Assembly (NCBI GenBank): GCA_942492115.1
Contig: CALODL010000024.1
Span: forward strand, 186,001 to 250,000
DNA length: 64,000 nucleotides
Direction of reading: 5' to 3'
Source of the DNA: CALODL01 sp942492115
GTDB lineage: Bacteria > Planctomycetota > Phycisphaerae > UBA1845 > CAIVHJ01
The stretch's first letter is position 1. Each line of letters starts with the position of its first letter. The notes under the pieces were generated by a model. It was not told the DNA's origin, searched no databases, and saw nothing but the letters and a program-made list of their open reading frames with translations. The position numbers and the translations under genes are program-made. This document shows, piece after piece, positions 23,915 to 33,879 of the stretch.

Positions 23915-26900
23915 CTATTCCACGGTCACGAGCACAGGTCGCACACGCGCGATCATGATCCGATCAGTGGGTTCTGTAACAAACAGATACGTCCGTTGTG
24001 CGGAATCGGCGTCATCGCTCAGGAGTTCGATGGTGAAGGTACCGCGCGCCTCGGCTGACGCCTGGAAGCTGAAGGTTGCCAGATAGCCACGACCGATATC
24101 GACCCCTGAACTCGCTAACCCTGCAACCATCTGTCCCGTCACGGTGTTATAGGCGTCCCAAAACGGCCACTCGGCGAAGACATGCTCGAGGGCAGATCGT
24201 GTATCATTCCGATCATGACGCCCAACAACGGGCTCGACGGAGCCCTGATGAATGCTGATATCGATCAACGTCAGCTCGCCGAGCGCCCCACCGCCAGACT
24301 GCATGTGTAGTTGATAACCGCGCAGCTGCTCGACCGGCCCCTCGAGATACACGTCGACCGTGATGATTCCATGAGGCTCGAGCCACTCGCGGTCTGCTGC
24401 CAGTACCAGGTCAACAGTGCCAACAGTCCGTGGCATGACCAGCGGGGCTGGCCCGCCATCTCCGGAACACGCGCAGGTGGTCATGTTACCAAACACGTTG
24501 AGCGCAGCGAACACGTCGTTCCCGTCGCACACGCCATCCGGAGCACAACTTCCGAATCGACCGCCGGTGTCGACGTTGAACGCCACGGGGGCATTGTCTT
24601 CGCACAGGTACCCGGGCGTGTCGGGCGGATCGATATCTGCGAAGCAATTCAGTGCATGGAACCGATCGTTGCCGTCCGCCGCGCCATCGGGTCGACAGTC
24701 GGCGAACGGACCACCCATGTCGGCAAAAATCACGGCAGTCGGCTCACATACCTCGTGCACACATGCCCACCACACACAACCGTCGTCACGCACGCCATCA
24801 ACATTCAGATCCGCGCAGTCGGCAAGAACCGTGCAGCAATCTGCCTCGCATTCACTGGGTACACCGTTTCTGTTGCAATCCAACGAATCGCCGAAGGGCG
24901 GCAAGTCGCATTCATCCGGCAAGCCGTTACCATTGCAATCCAGGCTGCCCGACGCAAACGCGCACGCGTCGCCGATGCCGTCATCGTCGCAGTCTTCTTG
25001 TTCCGGATTGGCAACGCTGATGCAGTTGTCGCAATTATTGGGAATGCCATCGTTGTCATCGTCAAGGATGCCCGAACACCCCTTGCCGTCGCCGCATATC
25101 CCATCGCCATCTGGATCGTCGGGATTGTCCAACGGGCAGGGATCCCCCACGTCACAAGCTCCATCACCATCGGTATCCTGACCATCATTGGTCACATCGC
25201 CATCTGGTAGCGGGCCCAGTCCATCGACCCCTATGGTGCAGTCGTCACACTCATCCTCGTCGAGATCACCACAGAGAAACGGATCGTGCCTGAATGGATC
25301 CGAGGTGTCCACGACTCCGTCGTTGTCATCGTCAGGGTCACCTACGTTGCATTGTCCATCCTCATCTGTATCAAGGCCGTCATTGCCGGGGCTTCCGTCA
25401 GGCAGCGGTCCCAATCCATCGACTCCGATGGTGCAGTCATCGCATTGATCAATGTCGGTATCGCCGCAGACGGATGGATCAAGTCGATCGGGATCTGCTT
25501 CGTCGGCTACACCGTCATTGTCATCGTCAGGGTCACCCGCATCACAGATCCCATCATTGTCGTTGTCGCTCCCATCGGCCAACACGTCGGCGTCAGGTCG
25601 CGGTCCAAAACCGTCGGTACCCACCGCACAATCATCACATTGATCTTCGTCCGTATCGCCGCAGCTGAAGGGATCCGTAGGCGAGATGTCGCGGGCGTCA
25701 GCAACCCCGTCATTGTCGTCGTCGACATCACCAGCGTCACACAGTCCGTCGCCATCCGTGTCGAGACCATCGTTGGCGGCGTCCACATCTGATAGCGGTC
25801 CAAACCCGTCATGACCGAAGGTGCAGTCGTCGCACTCATCCGCGTCCAGGTCGCCGCACACGGTCGGATCGAATGGCGCCGGATCGAACGAGTCGCTCAC
25901 CCCGTCATTATCATCGTCCTCGTCCCCGGCATCACACAGCCCATCGCCATCCGTATCGAGGCCGTCGTTTCCGGGATTTGAATCGCGCAAGGGCCCGACG
26001 CCGTCGGTACCGATTACGCAGTCGTCACACAAATCATCATCGACGTCGCCGCACACAGCTGGATCGAACGGTGCCGGATCGAACATATCCGCAACACCGT
26101 CGTTGTCATCGTCGCCATCGCCTGCATCGCACAACCCGTCGACGTCAAAGTCGGGGCCGTCGTTGTCGACATCCTGATCAGGCAGCGGCCCGAAGCCGTC
26201 GACCCCCAGAGCACAATCGTCACAATCATCACCATCGAGGTCACCGCACACCGATGGATCCTCGGGCATGGGGTCGAATTCGTCAGCCACGCCGTCATTG
26301 TCATCATCATCATCACCGGCATCGCACAGGCCGTCCTCATCCAGATCAGGCCCATCGGCGGTTGGCATTCCATCGGGCAACGGCCCCAACCCATCGGTGC
26401 CGATGACACAGTCATCGCAACTGTCGCCATCGATGTCTCCGCACACGGACGGATCGATTGGCTGTGGATCGAGGGCATCGATCACACCATCGTTGTCATC
26501 GTCATGATCGCCTGCATCACACTGCCCATCCCCGTCCGTATCGGGGCCGTCGTTCGCCGGGTCTGAATCAGCCAGCTCGCCAAAGCCATCGAGCCCTATC
26601 GAGCAATCATCACAGTCGTCCGCATCGCTGTCACCACACACAGCGGGATCGACCTGCGCCGGGTCGTTTTCATCGGCTACGCCATCATTGTCGTCATCGC
26701 CATCCCCGGCATCACAGGCCCCGTCCGAATCGGTGTCGAGCCCGTCGTTGTCAGTATCGGCGTCGGGCTGTGGGCCCAAGCCATCCACCCCCACAGAGCA
26801 GTCATCGCACTGGTCACCGTCGACGTCACCACATACGGTCGGCACCAGCGGGGCCGGATCGATATCGTCGGGCACGCCGTCGTTATCATCGTCAGCGTCA

Positions 26901-29900
26901 CCGCTATCGCAAACTCCATCGCTATCCGTATCAGTCCCGTCGTTCGCTGGGTCAGCGTCCGGCAATGGTCCTGGACCATCCGTTCCAACGGCGCAGTCAT
27001 CACAGCCATCTTCATCGGTATCGCCGCACACGCTGGAATCTGTTGCCTGTGGATCGTCACGGTCACTCACCCCGTCATTGTCATCATCATCATCGCCGAG
27101 ATCACACAAACCATCCCCGTCACTGTCGAGGCCATCGTCGCCGGGATCGGCATCGGTCAACGGACCAAACCCATCACCGCCTCCGGCGCAATCATCACAG
27201 CTGTCCAGGTCGATGTCGCCACACACCGTTGGATCGGTTACAGCGGGATCGATCTCATCGGCCACACCGTCGTTGTCATCGTCGGGATCACCTACATCAC
27301 AGAGTCCATCCCCATCCGTGTCGATACCATCGTTGAACGTATCTCCATCAGGACGCGGCCCGAGGCCATCCGTACCCACGACACAATCGTCGCACTGGTC
27401 ATCATCGAGATCACCGCACACGCTGGGATCGAGTGGGGACGGATCGAACTGATCGGCCACGCCATCGGCATCGTCATCACCGTCGCCGGCGTCGCAGGCA
27501 CCATCGCTGTCGGTGTCCGTTCCGTCATTGGCCGTGTCGCGATCAGACAAGGGTCCGAAGCCATCCGTACCGACCGAGCAATCATCACACTGATCCCCAT
27601 CGGCATCACCGCACACGCTCGGATCTTCACCGGCAGGATCGAATTCGTCGGCTACGCCATCGTTGTCATCGTCGGAATCGCCACTGTCGCACGATCCATC
27701 CCCGTCGGTGTCTGGACCGTCATTCAACACGTTGCTGTCAGTGAGAGGCCCAAAGCCGTCGGTTCCGATCGAGCAATCGTCGCAGCCATCGCCATCCGCG
27801 TCGCCACAGACCATCGGGTCCTGGCGGGCCGGATCGAAACCGTCGACGACGCCATCGTTATCGTCGTCGCTATCGCCAGCGTTGCACAGACCGTCGCTAT
27901 CGGTGTCCAAGCCATCATTCAGAGGATCCGCATCAGGCAGTGGCCCAAAGCCATCCACGCCCGCGGAGCAATCGTCACACAGATCGGCATCGAGATCACC
28001 ACACACTGCCGGATTCAGCGGTCCGGGATCCAGTCGGTCGGCAACACCGTCGTTGTCGTCGTCCGGGTCGCAGATGTCGACCGCGCCGTCACCGTCGGTA
28101 TCTGCGAGGACCTGGCACTCATCTGGTACGCCACCAAGATCACAATCCTCGGATGTGCCGTCAGCGATATCGCATTCATCAGGAACCTCGTTGAGGTTGC
28201 AGTCCAGGCTGCTCCCCTCTGCGATATCGACGCCATCTGCGACGCCGTTGTCGTTGCAGTCGGGCAAGAACTCAAAAGCACCACAATCGACTGCAGTCCC
28301 GAAAATGCGAACGCTGCCCTCGATATCAGAGTCGAGTGTCACGACATCATCGAAACCGGCATCGATACAAGGAGACCCAGCTTGCAAACGAAGGTTGGCA
28401 CTCGTCGCATTGACGAAGAGTGGGTTTTGATCGATGATGCCTGTACCACCGCTCCCGCTCCATCCACCCTGTATGCAACTGTAGTCGAGGATCACCTCAC
28501 CACCGGCAACGGTAATCTGAGCCATCTGGCCGCCGCCGGTTCCGTCGCTGTTGCCCCACAAAATGTTGTTGGTCGCAAGCATGACGCCAGCCTGGTTGTA
28601 GACCGCACCACCGCTGCCCGCGAAGTTCAGGCTGAAGGAGCAATTGAGCAGCGTCGGTTCACTCGCGCCGGTGCTCAACAGAGCACCCCCTTGTCCCACC
28701 GGCGGAGCCGCGACGTTCGCGGCGAAGAGACAGTTGACGATTGTTGGGCTGCCGTTCTCGTTGTATATCCCGGCACCAAACTGAGCACGATTACCAAAGA
28801 AGGCACAGTTGGCCACGGTCACATCGCCATTGATGCACTGCAGGCCGCCGCCCAGGTGACCAAGCGGCGGCAGGTCGGCATGACCTGCGATGATCGTAAA
28901 GCCGTCGAGACGTGCCAGGCTATCGGTGAAATTGGCAGAGACCACATGTCTCGAGTTGTCCGAATTACCAACGACACCGTCATCCTGGTTGAGATCTCCG
29001 GTGAGGATCGTCTGGTTGAACGCAAGGGGGCGCTCTTCAAGCACCGACTCGGTACCAAGAAAGCCGCCATAGACGGCCAATCCCGAGCGCATATGGAAGC
29101 TGGCCGAACGATCGCCCCCCGGGGGTGCGGGTGCATAGATCCCCGATGCCACCCAAATCTCGCACACAGACCCGTTGATCACTCCAGGATTGCTCAGGGC
29201 ATCCTGGAGGTCGTTGTACGCATTGCCCCAATCGGATCCGTTATCGAGGCCGGGGGCATCGGCATCGACGTATAGCGGAATGTGGCGCCCGTCATTGTCG
29301 ATATTGAACGAACAGGCCGACGCAACGCCACAGGAATCCACGTAGCTGCACGACACGCTGGTCCGCCCGGGTGGAAACGCACCACCACCATCCAGCAGAG
29401 CCGCAAGATCAATGCCTTTGGGAACCTCGGGAGTTGAACACACGTTGTTGACGCAGGACACGGCACAGTCATCGTCGTCGAAGCACGCCGGATAGTAACT
29501 CAGCGTGCACAAGTCCTCGTTGGCCGGCGGATCGGGATCGCACGTCGTAACCGCAATCGGTGGAAACAGCACAGTCCTTGTGTCGCCGGGACAATCGGCA
29601 TGCCCCGAGCTGCTCGCCGGACAAGCCCATTCTGCTGGCGCGCGCACCGTAAGATGATCTGAGCCCGACGGCAGCAGATCACCATTGCACCCGGTCAGGG
29701 TCAGGGACCCGGTCGGGCCGCCGATACCCGACGGCGGAACGACGTCACGAAACGTGACCCCCGCACCCTTGCACACTGTCGTTTGAGCCTGGAACACCAC
29801 GCGCAGAAGTGTCGCGCCGCCCAGAATGCCCGTAGAGGCATTACACCCAACTGCCCCCGGCAAAGCCAGTGCCACGTCGAGTTCACCGGCCAGAGGATCG

Positions 29901-30340
29901 ACCGATTCGATCAAGACCATCCACGGGCCGCCACCCGAATCGGTCTCGCCCTCGGGATCGATCGTATAGCCCAGGAACACCAACTCGTCAGGATCCCAAC
30001 CCACGAACAACTGAGCCGCACACGCGGGTGAAAGCGTCGGCCCCAGCTCCACATCGGCGATGAGCTGATCGCCAACTTCGTAGCAGGCCTGATCAACACA
30101 GATCCCGCCATCCAGCGGGTTGAGGTTGTTATCCGTACACTGGAACACGCCGTCAGGTTCGGGGCCGGACTGACAACCACTGTCTTCGGCGACGCAGGCA
30201 CCCTGCGAATTGACCGCGTTCACACCGCGGAGGTCGATGCACAGCGAATCTACGGGATTGAGGTTGGCAAGCCCCCCAGCCAGAGCTGGAACGGCGCACA
30301 CCGCACTCATGCACATCGCGATCGTAGTAGGCTTCTTCAT
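23915..30340 (-). CDS. Giant secreted calcium-repeat protein (2141 residues)
   Basis: A signal peptide (1-21, cut after ALA) is followed by a cohesin-like region (about 90-220), then a right-handed beta-helix region of about 330 residues beginning YVDADAPGLDNGSDWGNAYNDLQDAL. DCNDNGVADG/DCNLNEVPDECD repeats (about 690-775) come next, then fifteen 65-residue thrombospondin-3-like repeats (777 to about 1750), more DCNxNGxPDECD repeats, a dockerin-like double unit (1836-1966) and a final beta-sandwich (1967-2141). The Asp-rich repeats imply heavy calcium binding; each has four cysteines. No enzyme motif is evident, so an adhesin or matrix role is inferred. The last ~300 residues match the end of the neighbouring lipoprotein. 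It lacks an LPXTG or PEP-CTERM anchor. Confidence 0.85.
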   Translation of the reverse strand: MKKPTTIAMCMSAVCAVPALAGGLANLNPVDSLCIDLRGVNAVNSQGACVAEDSGCQSGPEPDGVFQCTDNNLNPLDGGICVDQACYEVGDQLIADVELGPTLSPACAAQLFVGWDPDELVFLGYTIDPEGETDSGGGPWMVLIESVDPLAGELDVALALPGAVGCNASTGILGGATLLRVVFQAQTTVCKGAGVTFRDVVPPSGIGGPTGSLTLTGCNGDLLPSGSDHLTVRAPAEWACPASSSGHADCPGDTRTVLFPPIAVTTCDPDPPANEDLCTLSYYPACFDDDDCAVSCVNNVCSTPEVPKGIDLAALLDGGGAFPPGRTSVSCSYVDSCGVASACSFNIDNDGRHIPLYVDADAPGLDNGSDWGNAYNDLQDALSNPGVINGSVCEIWVASGIYAPAPPGGDRSASFHMRSGLAVYGGFLGTESVLEERPLAFNQTILTGDLNQDDGVVGNSDNSRHVVSANFTDSLARLDGFTIIAGHADLPPLGHLGGGLQCINGDVTVANCAFFGNRAQFGAGIYNENGSPTIVNCLFAANVAAPPVGQGGALLSTGASEPTLLNCSFSLNFAGSGGAVYNQAGVMLATNNILWGNSDGTGGGQMAQITVAGGEVILDYSCIQGGWSGSGGTGIIDQNPLFVNATSANLRLQAGSPCIDAGFDDVVTLDSDIEGSVRIFGTAVDCGAFEFLPDCNDNGVADGVDIAEGSSLDCNLNEVPDECDIADGTSEDCDLGGVPDECQVLADTDGDGAVDICDPDDDNDGVADRLDPGPLNPAVCGDLDADLCDDCSAGVDGFGPLPDADPLNDGLDTDSDGLCNAGDSDDDNDGVVDGFDPARQDPMVCGDADGDGCDDCSIGTDGFGPLTDSNVLNDGPDTDGDGSCDSGDSDDDNDGVADEFDPAGEDPSVCGDADGDQCDDCSVGTDGFGPLSDRDTANDGTDTDSDGACDAGDGDDDADGVADQFDPSPLDPSVCGDLDDDQCDDCVVGTDGLGPRPDGDTFNDGIDTDGDGLCDVGDPDDDNDGVADEIDPAVTDPTVCGDIDLDSCDDCAGGGDGFGPLTDADPGDDGLDSDGDGLCDLGDDDDDNDGVSDRDDPQATDSSVCGDTDEDGCDDCAVGTDGPGPLPDADPANDGTDTDSDGVCDSGDADDDNDGVPDDIDPAPLVPTVCGDVDGDQCDDCSVGVDGLGPQPDADTDNDGLDTDSDGACDAGDGDDDNDGVADENDPAQVDPAVCGDSDADDCDDCSIGLDGFGELADSDPANDGPDTDGDGQCDAGDHDDDNDGVIDALDPQPIDPSVCGDIDGDSCDDCVIGTDGLGPLPDGMPTADGPDLDEDGLCDAGDDDDDNDGVADEFDPMPEDPSVCGDLDGDDCDDCALGVDGFGPLPDQDVDNDGPDFDVDGLCDAGDGDDDNDGVADMFDPAPFDPAVCGDVDDDLCDDCVIGTDGVGPLRDSNPGNDGLDTDGDGLCDAGDEDDDNDGVSDSFDPAPFDPTVCGDLDADECDDCTFGHDGFGPLSDVDAANDGLDTDGDGLCDAGDVDDDNDGVADARDISPTDPFSCGDTDEDQCDDCAVGTDGFGPRPDADVLADGSDNDNDGICDAGDPDDDNDGVADEADPDRLDPSVCGDTDIDQCDDCTIGVDGLGPLPDGSPGNDGLDTDEDGQCNVGDPDDDNDGVVDTSDPFRHDPFLCGDLDEDECDDCTIGVDGLGPLPDGDVTNDGQDTDGDGACDVGDPCPLDNPDDPDGDGICGDGKGCSGILDDDNDGIPNNCDNCISVANPEQEDCDDDGIGDACAFASGSLDCNGNGLPDECDLPPFGDSLDCNRNGVPSECEADCCTVLADCADLNVDGVRDDGCVWWACVHEVCEPTAVIFADMGGPFADCRPDGAADGNDRFHALNCFADIDPPDTPGYLCEDNAPVAFNVDTGGRFGSCAPDGVCDGNDVFAALNVFGNMTTCACSGDGGPAPLVMPRTVGTVDLVLAADREWLEPHGIITVDVYLEGPVEQLRGYQLHMQSGGGALGELTLIDISIHQGSVEPVVGRHDRNDTRSALEHVFAEWPFWDAYNTVTGQMVAGLASSGVDIGRGYLATFSFQASAEARGTFTIELLSDDADSAQRTYLFVTEPTDRIMIARVRPVLVTVE
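25088..28012 (-). repeat. Exact-period 195-bp coding tandem array, fifteen units
   Basis: Units begin with a codon for Pro or similar, then xVCGDxDxDxCDDC, xGxDGxGPLxD, NDGxDTDxDGxCDAGD and DDDNDGVADxxDP. The first unit starts at 28012 and the fifteenth at 25282, a distance of exactly 14 x 195 bp, so no indel has accumulated although the units differ in sequence. The last unit diverges after CDVGDP. The array is inside the giant secreted-protein gene. Confidence 0.93.
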
Positions 30341-30603
30341 GCGCTTCTTCCCCTGCTCGTGTGCCAGTCGTCAAGAGATATGATCCGGGACAACGACTGC
30401 GGAACATTCGTGTCATCCAGAAGGAGCAGGAATTACGTATTTCAGATTAACACAAACCTCGCATGAATGCAGCGCCGAACAAAACGCTACAAGCTGTGAA
30501 ATGACAGGGGATTATGAGAGATCCAATCCAGGCATGGACCGTTGGACCCGGGTAGGAGCAGGCACCGCGAGCATTTGCTGGCGCAGGACGCAGCCCCCGA
30601 GGT

Positions 30604-33600
30604 TCAAGGTTGGGGACGGACACGGATCACGGCGGGCCTGCTGTGGGTCGCAATGCGCTGTCCGGCGGCGCCAGGGAACAGGAAAGTGCGTCCGTCGGGA
30701 TCATGCTGGACATCGACCTCGAAGACGCCCAATGCGTCGGACGTTGCCGACAATGTAAAGGTCGCCAGGTAGCCCGGGTCGACAGCCCGAGCAGGCCCAT
30801 CCATGCCGGCAACCATCTGCGCCGTGGAGGTGTTGAAGGCACTCCACACATTGGTTCGAACGGAATCCCGCCGCGAGGTCGGGTTGTGGTCCAGGATCGT
30901 ATCTTCAAGCATCGCAATGTCTACGATCTCGAGCGTCCCCCTGCGGCCCCCGGACACGCCGAGATGCAGCTGATAACCTCGCAAGTCGTCAAGCGGGGTT
31001 TCCAGAAATACTTCTATTTCGAACATGACGCCAGGCTCGATCTCCTGCTCTGGACCACTCACGTGAAGATGGGCCCTGGCGATCGTCACCGGGGTTTTGG
31101 TGATGATCGGTGCAGGACCGCCGTCGATGGGGCAAGCGCACGATGAGGTCCCAGCAAAAGCGTTGAGCGCGGCAAACGCATCATGACCATCGCACACGCC
31201 ATCTGGCATGCAGCCACCAAACGCCCCACCAGTATCCACGTTGAATGCCGCGGGCGGCCGGTCCTCGCAGGCATATTGTCCGCCCCCCACTGAGGTGTTG
31301 GCAAAGCAATTCAGCGCGTGAAAACGATCGTTACCATCCGCGGTCCCATCCGGAACACACTCGCCAAATGCCCCGCCCATATCTCCAAACGGAACTTCGG
31401 TGGCGCTGCATTCGCCAGCAACGCATGCCCACCACGTGCATCCGTCGTCGCGTATGCCGTCGTTATTGACGTCGGCGCAGTCTCCCAGCGCCGTGCACGA
31501 CGACGGGATGTTGTAATCCCATATCCCCCGACCGTAAGTCCCGAAACGGATCGTCTGGCCGTCATTGACAACCTCGGCGGACCAGTACAGCGTGATGGGG
31601 GCCTCGTTAGACATGATGTTGAACCACGCGCTCGCCGAACGCTTCCACCTAAATGCGCCGGCTTCGGTCGCTGCATACAGGTCACCGCTGCCATCTTCAG
31701 CATAGACCAACTCATAGACCATGGTCTGCGGTAAGCCGGTCACCTGCGGCACCCAGGTCTGCCCGCCATCGATTGAACGAACGACCCCCGGTGTGCTGTA
31801 TCCCGAACCGCCAACCGCTACCTCGAGTGGATCCGTCGGATGAACCGTCACAGTGCTGCCGTAGAAGTAGTGTTGTGATGGTGCCAGCCCAGCGCTGTTG
31901 ACCCAGCTCTGTCCATGGTCAGTCGAGTAGAACAGTCTGCCGGTGTTATTGACGGCATAGGCGAAATCGGGATCAGACGGCGCAAAGGCCAATCCCGAAA
32001 TGTAGGCCCCTCCACCCACCTGGAAGTCGTGCGGGCTGTGCACCGCGAGGAACCAATCTCCGCCGTTCGGCGTGAACCGATAGAGCTTATCGCCACAGAA
32101 GTAAAACGATCCGATCAGAAGAGGATCGGCCACAACGGGCGGCAACCACGAATGGTCGGCACCTTCGGGAAAGTCAATGAAACCCAACGAGGGGTTGATC
32201 GCACCCGATTGGGTCAAAATGAATCCGGGATACGTTGATACGACCAGATCGTGCGTTCCGTCACTTGAAGTCAAATGGCCGTAGTCCCCGCTGATCAGTT
32301 GATCAAGGGGCGTCGACGGGCCGGAGCCAGCCGGCTCCTGACGTGTACCATGCTGGTAGCCTTGATCCTGAGCCCCGGCCGCGATCAGATCCCAGTTCGA
32401 GCTCGAGGACAACGTGGAGTAGTACTGCCCGACGCCAAGACCATCCAGTGACTGGTTCATCACCGTCAATCCACCGTTCGTGCTCAGATACAACCCGCCA
32501 TCGGTCGACACGAACCACACCTCGGACTCGTTGTGATCAGGATCCAGCCAGCAGTGCAGGCCTGGAATATCGGCGTGCAGACGATTGGCTGGATCGCCAT
32601 AGTAGTCACCCCAGTTATTGATCTTGATGAAGCTGTCGCCACCCGTCGTCGAACGGTAGCACTCCACGCCACCGTAGAACACGGTGTCGGACGAGAGGAT
32701 CGACGCAGACATGGTCTGCCAGAAATCACTGATATCGTGGGAATGTTGCCAATCGACGCCGCCGTCATCGGAGCGATGTAATTGCCACTGACCTCCAATG
32801 TCCAGCGCTGCATACAGAGTCGGCGCACCGGCCTCGGAACCCGCCAATACACCCCGATTTGCGCTGCCGTCGATGACGCTGACCAGTGGGCAGGTCTGGC
32901 CGCCGTCTGTTGAGCGGCGGAGGGCGCCCTCGTGCATCACATAAACATCCTGGCCCGCACCAGGCCCCACTCGAGGAATCCACATCCATCCATCCCAGGA
33001 CTGTGTCGTCTGCCAGCGACTCTGAAAGGTACGACCATAGTCGGTTGAGGCCAGAATCGTCGGATCGTAGCCCGTCGATGGCCCTCGCGCATAAATGAGG
33101 ATGGTCCGGGCCATATCGTCCAGAACCCCGACACCGCGAATCCACCACAAATCGCCAATGCCGGAGGGCGTCTCCCAGGTCAATCCTTCATCCCGGGTCA
33201 CGTGCACCAGTCCACCATCGGTCATGGCCACGAGCACATCTGGATCGCCATCGTTCTCGCCTGGCAGAATCAGCAGCTCATGGGCACCACCGTAAAGGTT
33301 GTCACCCAGCGGTTCCCATGCTCCACCCAACCACGGGCGCCGCCACACCCCCCCCAGCGCCGACCCTGCATACAGAGTCTCTCCATCTGGGCTGAGCGCC
33401 GCACAATGCATCCGCCCGGCCTGATTGCGGCTCCCGATCTCCTGCCATGCTGCACCGCTGGCAGTCATCCGGCGCGCACCGATCGCGTTGCGTCGCGCCT
33501 GCTCACGTTGACCGTTGGCCTTCTCGAACGCACGCCAATTCACTCCCGGCGCGGTGCGGTGCATCTCGTCGATCCACGCTCGTCTCCTGCTCTTGTTCCG

Positions 33601-33753
33601 CGCTTCCGCCGCCGCGTCGAGTCGATGCTCCGTCGGTACCGGCAAGTCATCCACGCTCAGCATGCGTGCGCGCTGCACACGGGCAGGTTGGCACCCGCCA
33701 AGTATGGAGGCCGATACAACCAACACCACGATGAACACACGCGACGGCAACAT
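30604..33753 (-). CDS. BNR/VPS10-like beta-propeller lipoprotein with shared C-terminal module
   Basis: This 1049-residue protein starts with a lipoprotein signal (hydrophobic 6-17, lipobox ILGGC, C21). A propeller-like region of about 600 residues follows, rich in Asp-box/BNR-type turns (STDGGQTC, RSDDGGVDWQ, STDHGQSW, SIDGGQTW, AEDGSGDLYAAT). Such folds occur in sialidase-like and xyloglucanase-like proteins, but no catalytic set is recognisable. Residues 753-1049 form the dockerin-like double unit (DGTADGNDRFHALNCFA, PDGVCDGHDAFAALNAF) plus cohesin-like sandwich (LRGYQLHLGVSGG) that also ends the giant protein encoded 263 bp downstream. It probably sits on an outer membrane facing the periplasm or outside. 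Function unknown. Confidence 0.82.
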   Translation of the reverse strand: MLPSRVFIVVLVVSASILGGCQPARVQRARMLSVDDLPVPTEHRLDAAAEARNKSRRRAWIDEMHRTAPGVNWRAFEKANGQREQARRNAIGARRMTASGAAWQEIGSRNQAGRMHCAALSPDGETLYAGSALGGVWRRPWLGGAWEPLGDNLYGGAHELLILPGENDGDPDVLVAMTDGGLVHVTRDEGLTWETPSGIGDLWWIRGVGVLDDMARTILIYARGPSTGYDPTILASTDYGRTFQSRWQTTQSWDGWMWIPRVGPGAGQDVYVMHEGALRRSTDGGQTCPLVSVIDGSANRGVLAGSEAGAPTLYAALDIGGQWQLHRSDDGGVDWQHSHDISDFWQTMSASILSSDTVFYGGVECYRSTTGGDSFIKINNWGDYYGDPANRLHADIPGLHCWLDPDHNESEVWFVSTDGGLYLSTNGGLTVMNQSLDGLGVGQYYSTLSSSSNWDLIAAGAQDQGYQHGTRQEPAGSGPSTPLDQLISGDYGHLTSSDGTHDLVVSTYPGFILTQSGAINPSLGFIDFPEGADHSWLPPVVADPLLIGSFYFCGDKLYRFTPNGGDWFLAVHSPHDFQVGGGAYISGLAFAPSDPDFAYAVNNTGRLFYSTDHGQSWVNSAGLAPSQHYFYGSTVTVHPTDPLEVAVGGSGYSTPGVVRSIDGGQTWVPQVTGLPQTMVYELVYAEDGSGDLYAATEAGAFRWKRSASAWFNIMSNEAPITLYWSAEVVNDGQTIRFGTYGRGIWDYNIPSSCTALGDCADVNNDGIRDDGCTWWACVAGECSATEVPFGDMGGAFGECVPDGTADGNDRFHALNCFANTSVGGGQYACEDRPPAAFNVDTGGAFGGCMPDGVCDGHDAFAALNAFAGTSSCACPIDGGPAPIITKTPVTIARAHLHVSGPEQEIEPGVMFEIEVFLETPLDDLRGYQLHLGVSGGRRGTLEIVDIAMLEDTILDHNPTSRRDSVRTNVWSAFNTSTAQMVAGMDGPARAVDPGYLATFTLSATSDALGVFEVDVQHDPDGRTFLFPGAAGQRIATHSRPAVIRVRPQP

Positions 33754-33879
33754 GGACTCTCCTCACGAGGGAACCGAGCAGAACAAGCCAGGTCGTTTCA
33801 TGATAGAAAACAGTGAGCCCGACAACAAATCTGAAATAGATGAAGCCTGATCCGGACATTCCGTCAGCGAACGGAACCG

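Noticed and set aside
25088..28012. Possible CRISPR or minisatellite array
   Set aside because: The 195-bp units are in-frame coding repeats in one gene, with no short repeats and unique spacers of CRISPR size.
24311..28430. Several long plus-strand frames of 80-300 residues rich in Ser, His, Arg or Pro
   Set aside because: They are mirror frames of the Asp-rich tandem repeats on the minus strand; composition and repeat phase follow the repeats, and no ribosome sites or protein motifs are seen.
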